DNA from: Osmia lignaria lignaria
Taxonomy: Eukaryota > Arthropoda > Insecta > Hymenoptera > Megachilidae
Assembly (NCBI RefSeq): GCF_051020975.1
Contig: NW_027478160.1
Location: forward strand, 2,440,001 to 2,504,000
DNA length: 64,000 bases
Direction of reading: 5' to 3'
Under the pieces are notes generated by a model. It had not been told where the DNA came from and searched no databases. It worked only from the letters and a program-made list of their open reading frames with translations. A program made the translations under genes and the position numbers. Within the stretch, counting starts at the first letter, position 1. Every line of letters starts with the position of its first letter. This document shows, piece by piece, positions 33,563-44,802 of this stretch.

Positions 33563-35494
33563 TCAGATGCGTAGTTCTCGAGATATATCAAGATATTTAA
33601 AAGTTCCGAAGCCGCACCAACATAATAGAGATACAGAAACACCGTGGCCCCTTTCTTTGAGATAACTCTGCACTATTGCGAGCTGTAAATGCCACTTCCA
33701 GTTTAGCTGTGCAGAAGAAGAACAACAAGAAGAAGAAATATCTCGAAATATGTCCGTTAGGCCCCTTCCCTTGAGATAAATCTGCAAATATCTCGGAAAC
33801 GAAGCGAGCTATGGCAAAATGTTAAGAGACCTTTTTTGTAGAGAATTAAGTTTCCCACTTTTTATGTTCTATGATATTTTTTGATCAGATGCGTAGTTCT
33901 CGAGATATATCAAGATATTTAAAAGTTTCGAAGCCGCACCAACATAATAGAGATACAGAAACACCGTGGCCCCTTTCTTTGAGATAACTCTGCACTATTG
34001 CGAGCTGCAAATGCCACTTCCAGCTTAGCTGTGCAGAAGAAGAACAACAAGAAGAAGAAATATCTCGAAATATGTCCGTTAGGCCCCTTCCCTTGAGATA
34101 AATCTGCAAATATCTCGGAAACGAAGCGAGCTATGGTAAAATGTTAAGAGACCTTTTTTGTAGAGAATTATGTTTCCTACAATTTATGTTCTATGATATT
34201 TTTTGATCAGAAGCGTAGTTTTCGAGATATATCGAGATATTTAAAAGTTCCGAAGCCGCACCAACATAATAGAGATACAGAAACACCGTGGCCCCTTTCT
34301 TTGAGATAACTCTGCACTATTGCGAGCTGCAAATGCCACTTCCAGCTTAGCTGCGCAGAGCAAGAACAACAAGAAGAAGAAATATCTCGAAATATGTCCG
34401 ACAGGCCCCTTCCCTTGAGATAAATCTGCAAATATCTCGGAAACGAAGCGAGCTATGGCGAAATGTTAAGAGACCTTTTTTGTAGAGAATTAAGTTTCCT
34501 ACTTTTTATCTTCTATGATATTTTTTGATCAGATGCGTAGTTCTCGAGATATATCAAGATATCTAAAAGTTCCGAAGCCGCACCAACATAATAGAGATAC
34601 AGAAACACCGTGGCCCCTCTCTTTGAGATAACTCTGCACTATTGCGAGCTGCAAATGCCACTTCCAGCTTAGCTGTGCAGAAGAAGAACAACAAGAAGAA
34701 GAAATATCTCGAAATATGTCCGTCAGGCCCCTTCCCTTGAGATAAATCTGCAAATATCTCGGAAACGAAGCGAGCTATGGCAAAATGTTAAGAGACCTTT
34801 TTTGTAGAGAATTAAGTTTCCTACTTTTTATATTCTATCATATTTTTCGATCAGAGGCGTAGTTCTCGAGATATATCAAGATATTTAAAAGTTCCGAAGC
34901 CGCACCAACATAATAGAGATACAGAAACACCGTGGCCCCTTTCTTTGAGATAACTCTGCACTAGTGCGAGCCGCAAATGCCACTTCCAGCTTAGCTGTGC
35001 AGAAGAAGAACAACAAGAAGAAGAAATACCTCGAAATATGTCCGACAGGCCCCTTCCCTTGAGATAAATCTGCAAATATCTCGGAAACGAAGCGAGCTAT
35101 GGCGAAATGTTAAGAGACCTTTTTTGTAGAGAATTAAGTTTCCTACTTTTTATCTTCTATGATATTTTTTGATCAGATGCGTAGTTCTCGAGATATATCA
35201 AGATATCTAAAAGTTCCGAAGCCGCACCAACATAATAGAGATACAGAAAAACCGTGGCCCCTCTCATTGAGATAACTCTGCACTATTGCGAGCTGCAAAT
35301 GCCACTTCCAGCTTAGCTGTGCAGAAGAAGAACAACAAGAAGAAGAAATATCTCGAAATATGTCCGTCAGGCCCCTTCCCTTGAGATAAATCTGCAAATA
35401 TCTCGGAAACGAAGCGAGCTATGGCAAAATGTTTAGAGACCTCTCTTGTAGAGAATTAAGTTTCCTACTTTTTATGTAGTATGATATTTTTGGA
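33563..35494. repeat. 6-monomer higher-order unit, copy 2 (1932 bp)
   Basis: I found no difference from copy 1 at any of the marker sites checked through 35173, which suggests the most recent large duplication in the window or an assembly duplication. The last monomer (35173) departs from 33241 in its right part: GTCAGG and AAATCTGC instead of GTTAGG and AAATGTGC, then GTTTAGAGACCTCTC. Confidence 0.92.
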
Positions 35495-37733
35495 TCAGAT
35501 GCGTAGTTCTCGAGATATATCAAGATATTTAAAAGTTCCGAAGCCGCACCAACATAATAGAGATACAGAAACACCGTGGCCCCTCTCTTTGAGATAACTC
35601 TGCACTATTGCGAGCTGCAAATGCCACTTCCAGCTTAGCTGTGCAGAAGAAGAACAACAAGAAGAAGAAATATCTCGAAATATGTCCGTCAGGCCCCTTC
35701 CCTTGAGATAAATCTGCAAATATCTCGGAAACGAAGCGAGCTATGGCAAAATGTTTAGAGACCTTTCTTGTAGAGAATTAAGTTTCCTACTTTTTATGTA
35801 GTATGATATTTTTTGATCAGATGCGTAGTTCTCGAGATATATCAAGATATTTAACAGTTCCGAAGCCGCACCAACATAACAGAGATACAGAAACACCGTG
35901 GCCCCTTTCTTTGAGATAACTCTGCACTATTGCGCGCTGCAAATGCCACTTCCAGCTTAGCTGTGCAGAAGAAGAACAACAAGAAGAAGAAATATCTCGA
36001 AATATGTCCGTCAGGCCCCTTCCCTTGAGATAAATCTGCAAATATCTCGGAAACGAAGCGAGCTATGGCAAAATGTTAAGAGACCTTTTTTGTAGAGAAT
36101 TAAGTTTCCTACTTTTTATGTTCTATGATATTTTTCGATCAGAGGCGTAGTTCTCGAGATATATCAAGATATTTAAAAGTTCCGAAGCCGCACCAACATA
36201 ATAGAGATACAGAAACACCGTGGCCCCTTTCTTTGAGATAACTCTGCACTATTGCGAGCTGTAAATGCCACTTCCAGTTTAGCTGTGCAGAAGAAGAACA
36301 ACAAGAAGAAGAAATATCTCGAAATATGTCCGTCAGGCCCCTTCCGTTGAGATAAATCTGCAAATATCTCGGAAACGAAGCGAGCTATGGCAAAATGTTA
36401 AGAGACCTTTCTTGTAGAGAATTAAGTTTCCTACTTTTTATGTAGTATGATATTTTTTGATCAGATGCGTAGTTCTCGAGATATATCAAGATATTTAAAA
36501 GTTCCGAAGCCGCACCAACATAACAGAGATACAGAAACACCGTGGCCCCTTTCTTTGAGATAACTCTGCACTATTGCGCGCTGCAAATGCCACTTCCAGC
36601 TTAGCTGTGCAGAAGAAGAAATATCTCGAAATATGTCCGTCAGGCCCCTTCCCTTGAGATAAATCTGCAAATATCTCGGAAACGAAGCGAGCTATGGCAA
36701 AATGTTAAGAGACCTTTCTTGTAGAGAATTAAGTTTCCTACTTTTTATGTAGTATGATATTTTTTGATAAGATGCGTAGTTCTCGAGATATATCAAGATA
36801 TTTAAAAGTTCCGAAGCCGCACCAACATAACAGAGATACAGAAACACCGTGGCCCCTTTCTTTGAGATAACTCTGCACTATTGCGCGCTGCAAATGCCAC
36901 TTCCAGCTTAGCTGTGCAGAAGAAGAACAACATGAAGAAGAAGTATCTCGAAATATGTCCGTCAGGCCCCTTCCCTTGAGATAAATCTGCAAATATCTCG
37001 GAAACGAAGCGAGCTATGGCAAAATGTTAAGAGACCTTTTTTGTAGAGAATAATGTTTCCTACAATTTACGTTCTATGATATTTTTTGATCAGAAGCGTA
37101 GTTTTCGAGATATATCGAGATATTTAAAAGTTCCGAAGGCGCACCAACATAATAGAGATACAGAAACACCGTGGCCCCTTTCTTTGAGATAACTCTGCAC
37201 TATTGCGACCTACAAATGCCACTTCCAGCTTAGCTGTGCAGAAGAAGAACAACAAGAAGAAGAAATATCTCGAAATATGTCCGTCAGGCCCCTTCCCTTG
37301 GGATATATCTGCAAATATCTCGGAAACGAAGCGAGCTATGGCAAAATGTTAAGAGACGTTTTTTGTAGAGAATTATGTTTCCTACAATTTATGTTCTATG
37401 ATATTTTTTGATCAGAAGCGTAGTTTTCGAGATATATCGAGATATTTAAAAGTTCCGAAGCCGCACCAACATAATAGAGATACAGAAACACCGTGGCCCC
37501 TTTCTTTGAGATAACTGTGTACTAGTGCGAGCCGCAAATGCCACTTCCAGCTTAGCTGTGCAGAAGAAGAACAACAAGAAGAAGAAATATCTCGAAATAT
37601 GTCCGTTAGGCCCCTTCCCTTGAGATAAACCTGCAAATATCTCGGAAACGAAGCGAGCTATGGGAAAATGTTAAGAGACCTTTTTTGTAGAGAATTAAGT
37701 TTCCTACTTTTTATGTTCTATCATATTTTTTGA
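35495..37733. repeat. 7-monomer unit, copy 1 (2239 bp)
   Basis: Monomers at 35495, 35817, 36139, 36461, 36768, 37090 and 37412. Markers shared with the next unit are GTTTAGAGACCTTTC, ATGTAGTATG, TTAACAGTTCC, ATAACAGAG, GCGCGCTGC, the 15-bp GAA-tract deletion, TGATAAG, AACATGAAG, GCGACCTAC and AACTGTGTAC. The 36139 monomer is a hybrid of the 38378 type (left: TTTTTCGATCAGAGG, CAGTTTAG) and the 38700 type (right: CTTCCGTTGAG). This explains why this unit is one monomer shorter. Confidence 0.88.
36611..36621. other. 15-bp deletion in the GAA tract
   Basis: AGAAGAAGAAATATC replaces the usual form with two GAA blocks and a CAACAA spacer. One 9-bp block and the 6-bp spacer are missing, as expected of slippage between direct repeats. 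The monomer is 307 bp. Confidence 0.9.
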
Positions 37734-40294
37734 TCAGACGCGTAGTTCTCGAGATATATCAAGATATTTAAAAGTTCCGAAGCCGCACCAACATAATAGA
37801 GATACAGAAACACCGTGGCCCCTCTCTTTGAGATAACTCTGCACTATTGCGAGCTGCAAATGCCACTTCCAGCTTAGCTGTGCAGAAGAAGAACAACAAG
37901 AAGAAGAAATATCTCGAAATATGTCCGTCAGGCCCCTTCCCTTGAGATAAATCTGCAAATATCTCGGAAACGAAGCGAGCTATGGCAAAATGTTTAGAGA
38001 CCTTTCTTGTAGAGAATTAAGTTTCCTACTTTTTATGTAGTATGATATTTTTTGATCAGATGCGTAGTTCTCGAGATATATCAAGATATTTAACAGTTCC
38101 GAAGCCGCACCAACATAACAGAGATACAGAAACACCGTGGCCCCTTTCTTTGAGATAACTCTGCACTATTGCGCGCTGCAAATGCCACTTCCAGCTTAGC
38201 TGTGCAGAAGAAGAACAACAAGAAGAAGAAATATCTCGAAATATGTCCGTCAGGCCCCTTCCCTTGAGATAAATCTGCAAATATCTCGGAAACGAAGCGA
38301 GCTATGGCAAAATGTTAAGAGACCTTTTTTGTAGAGAATTAAGTTTCCTACTTTTTATGTTCTATGATATTTTTCGATCAGAGGCGTAGTTCTCGAGATA
38401 TATCAAGATATTTAAAAGTTCCGAAGCCGCACCAACATAATAGAGATACAGAAACACCGTGGCCCCTTACTTTGAGATAACTCTGCACTATTGCGAGCTG
38501 TAAATGCCACTTCCAGTTTAGCTGTGCAGAAGAAGAACAACAAGAAGAAGAAATATCTCGAAATATGTCCGTTAGGCCCCTTCCCTTGAGATAAATCTGC
38601 AAATATCTCGGAAACGAAGCGAGCTATGGCAAAATGTTAAGAGACCTTTTTTGTAGAGAATTAAGTTTCCTACTTTTTATGTTCTATGATATTTTTTGAT
38701 CAGATGCGTAGCTCTCGAGATATATCAAGATATTTAAAAGTTCCGAAGCCGCACCAACATAATAGAGATACAGAAACACCGTGGCCCCTTTCTTTGAGAT
38801 AACTCTGCACTATTGCGAGCTGCAAATGCCACTTCCAGCTTAGCTGTGCAGAAGAAGAACAACAAGAAGAAGAAATATCTCGAAATATGTCCGTCAGGCC
38901 CCTTCCGTTGAGATAAATCTGCAAATATCTCGGAAACGAAGCGAGCTATGGCAAAATGTTAAGAGACCTTTCTTGTAGAGAATTAAGTTTCCTACTTTTT
39001 ATGTAGTATGATATTTTTTGATCAGATGCGTAGTTCTCGAGATATATCAAGATATTTAAAAGTTCCGAAGCCGCACCAACATAACAGAGATACAGAAACA
39101 CCGTGGCCCCTTTCTTTGAGATAACTCTGCACTATTGCGCGCTGCAAATGCCACTTCCAGCTTAGCTGTGCAGAAGAAGAAATATCTCGAAATATGTCCG
39201 TCAGGCCCCTTCCCTTGAGATAAATCTGCAAATATCTCGGAAACGAAGCGAGCTATGGCAAAATGTTAAGAGACCTTTCTTGTAGAGAATTAAGTTTCCT
39301 ACTTTTTATGTAGTATGATATTTTTTGATAAGATGCGTAGTTCTCGAGATATATCAAGATATTTAAAAGTTCCGAAGCCGCACCAACATAACAGAGATAC
39401 AGAAACACCGTGGCCCCTTTCTTTGAGATAACTCTGCACTATTGCGCGCTCTAAATGCCACTTCCAGCTTAGCTGTGCAGAAGAAGAACAACATGAAGAA
39501 GAAATATCTCGAAATATGTCCGTCAGGCCCCTTCCCTTGAGATAAATCTGCAAATATCTCGGAAACGAAGCGAGCTATGGCAAAATGTTAAGAGACCTTT
39601 TTTGTAGAGAATAATGTTTCCTACAATTTACGTTCTATGATATTTTTTGATCAGAAGCGTAGTTTTCGAGATATATCGAGATATTTAAAAGTTCCGAAGG
39701 CGCACCAACATAATAGAGATACAGAAACACCGTGGCCCCTTTCTTTGAGATAACTCTGCACTATTGCGACCTACAAATGCCACTTCCAGCTTAGCTGTGC
39801 AGAAGAAGAACAACAAGAAGAAGAAATATCTCGAAATATGTCCCTCAGGCCCCTTCCCTTGGGATATATCTGCAAATATCTCGGAAACGAAGCGAGCTAT
39901 GGCAAAATGTTAAGAGACGTTTTTTGTAGAGAATTATGTTTCCTACAATTTATGTTCTATGATATTTTTTGATCAGAAGCGTAGTTTTCGAGATATATCG
40001 AGATATTTAAAAGTTCCGAAGCCGCACCAACATAATAGAGATACAGAAACACCGTGGCCCCTTTCTTTGAGATAACTGTGTACTAGTGCGAGCCGCAAAT
40101 GCCACTTCCAGCTTATCTGTGCAGAAGAAGAACAACAAGAAGAAGAAATATCTCGAAATATGTCCGTTAGGCCCCTTCCCTTGAGATAAACCTGCAAATA
40201 TCTCGGAAACGAAGCGAGCTATGGCAAAATGTTAAGAGACCTTTTTTGTAGAGAATTAAGTTTGCTACAATTTATGTTCTATGATATTTTTTGA
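37734..40294. repeat. 8-monomer unit, copy 2 of the 7/8-mer (2561 bp)
   Basis: Monomers at 37734, 38056, 38378, 38700, 39022, 39329, 39651 and 39973 follow the same order as 35495-37733 but keep 38378 and 38700 as separate monomers. It carries the same 15-bp deletion (39022), TGATAAG (39329), GCGACCTAC (39651) and AACTGTGTAC (39973). New private changes include CCTTACTTTGAG near 38466, GTCCCTCAGG near 39842 and CTTATCTG near 40113. Confidence 0.88.
39171..39182. other. 15-bp deletion in the GAA tract, second copy
   Basis: It is identical to the deletion at 36611 and lies eight phase units away. Shared neighbours show it was copied with its block rather than arising twice. Confidence 0.9.
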
Positions 40295-42870
40295 TCAGAA
40301 GCGTAGTTTTCGAGATATATCGAGATATTTAAAAGTTCCGAAGCCGCACCAACATAATAGAGATACAGAAACACCGTGGCCCCTTTCTTTGAGATAACTT
40401 TGCACTATTGCGAGCTGTAAATGCCACTTTCAGCTTAGCTGTGCAGAAGAAGAACAACAAGAAGAAGAAATATCTCGAAATATGTCCGTCAGGCCCCTTC
40501 CCTTGAGATATATCTGCAAATATCTCGGAAACGAAGCGAGCTATGGCAAAATGTTAAGAGACCTTTTTTGTAGAGAATTATGTTTCCTACAATTTATGTT
40601 CTATGATATTTTTTGATCAGAAGCGTAGTTTTCGAGATATATCGAGATATTTAAAAGTTCCGAAGCCGCACCAACATAATAGAGATACAGAAACACCGTG
40701 GCCCCTTTCTTTGAGATAACTCTGCACTAGTGCGAGCCGCAAATGCCACTTCCAGCTTAGCTGTGCAGAAGAAGAACAACAAGAAGAAGAAATATCTCGA
40801 AATATGTCCGTCATGCCCCTTCCCTTGAGATAAATCTGCAAATATCTCGGAAACGAAGCGAGCTATGGCAAAATGTTAAGAGACCTTTTTTGTAGAGAAT
40901 TAGGTTTCCCACTTTTTATGTTCTATGATATTTTTTGATCAGATGCGTAGTTCTCGAGATATATCAAGATATTTAAAAGTTCCGAAGCCGCACCAACATA
41001 ATAGAGATACAGAAACACCGTGGCCCCTTTCTTTGAGATAACGCTGCACTAGTGCGAGCCGCAAATGCCACTTCCAGCTTAGCTGTGCAGAAGAAGAACA
41101 ACAAGAAGAAGAAATATCTCGAAATATGTCCGTCAGGCCCCTTCCCTTGAGGTAAATCTGCAAATAACTCGGAAACGAAGCGAGCTATGGCAAAATGTTA
41201 AGAGACCTTTTTTGTAGAGAATTAAGTTTCCTACTTTTTATGTTCTATGATATTTTTTGATCAGATGCGTAGTTCTCGAGATATATCAAGATATTTAAAA
41301 GTTCCGAAGCCGCACCAACATAATAGAGATACAGAAACACCGTGGCCCCTTTCTTTGAGATAACTCTGCACTAGTGCGAGCCGCAAATGCCACTTCCAGC
41401 TTAGCTGTGCAGAAGAAGAACAACAAGAAGAAGAAATATCTCGAAATATGTCCGTTAGGCCCCTTCCCTTGAGATAAACCTGCAAATATCTCGGAAACGA
41501 AGCGAGCTATGGCAAAATGTTAAGAGACCTTTTTTGTAGAGAATTAAGTTTCCTACTTTTTATGTTCTATGATATTTTTTGATCAGATGCGTAGTTCTCG
41601 AGATATATCAAGATATTTAAAAGTTCCGAAGCCGCACAAACATAATAGAGATACAGAAACACCGTGGCCCCTTTCTTTGAGATAACTCTGCACCATTGCG
41701 AGCTGCAAATGCCACTTCCAGCTTAGCTGTGCAGAAGAAGAACAACAAGAAGAAGAAATATCTCGAAATATGTCCGTCAGGCCCCTTCCCTTGAGATATA
41801 TCTGCAAATATCTCGGAAACGAATCGAGCTATGGCAAAATGTTAAGAGACCTTTTTTGTTGAGAATTATGTTTCCTACAATTTATGTTCTATGATATTTT
41901 TTGACCAGAAGCGTAGTTTTCGAGATATATCGAGATATTTAAAAGTTCCGAAGCCGCACCAACATAATAGAGATACAGAAACACCGTGGCCCCTTTCTTT
42001 GAGATAACGCTGCACTAGTGCGAGCCGCAAATGCCACTTCCAGCTTAGCTGTGCAGAAGAAGAACAACAAGAAGAAGAAATATCTCGAAATATGTCCGTC
42101 AGGCCCCTTCCCTTGAGATAAATATGCAAATATCTCGGAAACGAAGCGAGCTATGGCAAAATGTTAAGAGACCTTTCTTGTAGAGAATTAAGTTTCCTAC
42201 TTTTTATGTAGTATGATATTTTTTGATAAGATGCGTAGTTCTCGCGATATATCAAGATATTTAAAAGTTCCGAAGCCGCACCAACATAACAGAGATACAG
42301 AAACACCGTGGCCCCTTTCTTTGAGATAACTCTGCACTATTGCGCGCTGCAAATGCCACTTCCAGCTTAGCTGTGCAGAAGAAGAACAACATGAAGAAGA
42401 AATATCTCGAAATATGTCCGTCAGGCCCCTTCCCTTGAGATAAATCCGCAAATATCTCGGAAACGAAGCGAGCTATGGCAAAATGTTAAGAGACCTTTTT
42501 TGTAGAGAATAATGTTTCCTACAATTTACGTTCTATGATATTTTTTGATCAGAAGCGTAGTTTTCGAGATATATCGAGATATTTAAAAGTTCCGAAGCCG
42601 CACCAACATAATAGAGATACAGAAACACCGTGGCCCCTTTCTTTGAGATAACTCTGCACTATTGCGACCTACAAATGCCACTTCCAGCTTAGCTGTGCAG
42701 AAGAAGAACAACAAGAAGAAGAAATATCTCGAAATATGTCCGTCAGGCCCCTTCCCTTGAGATATATCTGCAAATATTTCGGAAACGAAGCGAGCTATGG
42801 CAAAATGTTAAGAGACCTTTCTTGTAGAGAATTATGTTTCCTACAATTTATGTTCTATGATATTTTTTGA
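39973..42870. repeat. Displaced 9-monomer block, copy 1
   Basis: In order: 39973 (AACTGTGTAC, CTTATCTG), 40295 (AACTTTGCAC, CACTTTCAGC), 40617 (GTCATGCCCC), 40939 (AACGCTGCAC, ending in AAGTTTCC), 41261, 41583 (GCACAAACAT, CACCATTGCG, GAATCGAGC), 41905 (TGACCAG head), 42227 (TGATAAG) and 42549 (GCGACCTAC). Most have a partner in 44803-47378 in the same order. It shares its first monomer with the end of the 8-monomer unit. Confidence 0.75.
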
Positions 42871-44802
42871 TCAGAAGCGTAGTTTTCGAGATATATCGAG
42901 ATATTTAAAAGTTCCGAAGCCGCACCAACATAATAGAGATACAGAAACACCGTGGCCCCTTTCTTTGAGATAACTCTGCACTAGTGCGAGCCGCAAATGC
43001 CACTTCCAGCTTAGCTGTGCAGAAGAAGAACAACAAGAAGAAGAAATATCTCGAAATATGTCCGTCAGGACCCTTCCCTTGAGATAAATCTGCAAATACC
43101 TCGGAAACGAAGAGAGCTATGGCAAAATGTTGAGAGACCTTTTTTGTAGAGAATTAAGTTTCCTACTTTTTATGTTCTATGATATTTTTTGATCAGATGC
43201 GTAGTTCTCGAGATATATCAAGATATTTAAAAGTTCCGAAGCCGCACCAACATAATAGAGATACAGAAACACCGTGGCCCCTTTCTTTGAGATAACTCTG
43301 CACTAGTGCGAGCCGCAAATGCCACTTCCAGCTTAGCTGTGCAGAAGAAGAACAACAAGAAGAAGAAATATCTCGAAATATGTCCGTCATGCCCCTTCCC
43401 TTGAGATAAATCTGCAAATATCTCGGAAACGAAGCGAGCTATGGCAAAATGTTAAGAGACCTTTTTTGTAGAGAATTAAGTTTCCTACTTTTTATGTTCT
43501 ATGATATTTTTTGATCAGATGCGTAGTTCTCGAGATATATCGAGATATTTAAAAGATCCGAAGCCGCACCAACATAATAGAGATACAGAAACACCGTGGC
43601 CCCTTTCTTTGAGATAACTCTGCACTAGTGCGAGCCGCAAATGCCACTTCCAGCTTAGCTGTGCAGAAGAAGAACAACAAGAAGAAGAAATATCTCGAAA
43701 TATGTCCGTCAGGCCCTTTCCCTTGAGATAAATCTGCAAATATCTCGGAAACGAAGCGAGCTATGTCAAAATGCTAAGAGACCTTTTTTGTAGAGAATTA
43801 TGTTTCCTACAATTTATGTTCTATGATATTTTTTGATCAGAAGCGTAGTTTTCGAGATATATCGAGATATTTAAAAGATCCGAAGCCGCACCAACATAAT
43901 AGAGATACAGAAACACCGTGGCCCCTTTCTTTGAGATAACTCTGCACTAGTGCGAGCCGCAAATGCCACTTCCAGCTTAGCTGTGCAGAAGAAGAACAAC
44001 AAGAAGAAGAAATATCTCGAAATATGTCCGTCAGGCCCCTTCCCTTGAGATAAATCTGCAAATATCTCGGAAACGAAGCGAGCTATGGCAAAATGTTAAC
44101 AGACCTTTTTTGTAGAGAATTAAGTTTCCTACTTTTTATGTTCTATGATATTTTTTGATCAGATGCGTAGTTCTCGAGATATATCAAGATATTTAAAAGT
44201 TCCGAAGCCGCACCAACATAATAGAGATACAGAAACACCGTGGCCCCCTTCTTTGAGATAACGCTGCACTAGTGCGAGCCGCAAATGCCACTTCCAGATT
44301 AGCTGTGCAGAAGAAGAACAACAAGAAGAAGAAATATCTCGAAATATGTCCGTCAGGCCCCTTCCCTTGAAATAAATCTGCAAATATCTCGGAAACGAAG
44401 CGAGCTATGGCAAAATGCTAAGAGACCTTTTTTGTAGAGAATTATGTTTCCTACAATTTATGTTCTATGATATTTTTCGATCAGAAGCGTAGTTTTCGAG
44501 ATATATCGAGATATTTAAAAGTTCCGAAGCCGCACCAACATAATAGAGATACAGAAACACCGTGGCCCCTTTCTTTGAGATAACTCTGCACTAGTGCGAG
44601 CCGCAAATGCCACTTCCAGCTTAGCTGTGCAGAAGAAGAACAACAAGAAGAAGAAATATCTCGAAATATGTCCGTCAGGCCCCTTCCCTTGGGATATATC
44701 TGCAAATATCTCGGAAACGAAGCGAGCTATGGCAAAATGTTAAGAGACGTTTTTTGTAGAGAATTATGTTTCCTACAATTTATGTTCTATGATATTTTTT
44801 GA
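42871..44802. repeat. Six monomers between the displaced block copies
   Basis: Monomers at 42871, 43193, 43515, 43837, 44159 and 44481. The 43515-43837 pair shares AAAAGATCCG, found nowhere else that I saw. The 44159 copy introduces GGCCCCCTTC with AACGCTGCAC, a type that becomes common after 53 kb, plus private CCAGATTAGC and TTGAAATAAAT. The 44481 copy has TTTTTCGATC. Confidence 0.7.

Noticed and set aside
31631..35494. Declaring the 6-monomer duplication an assembly error
   Set aside because: The two copies are almost identical, but their outer and middle monomers differ in their right parts, as expected for a real tandem duplication. Read depth is needed to decide.
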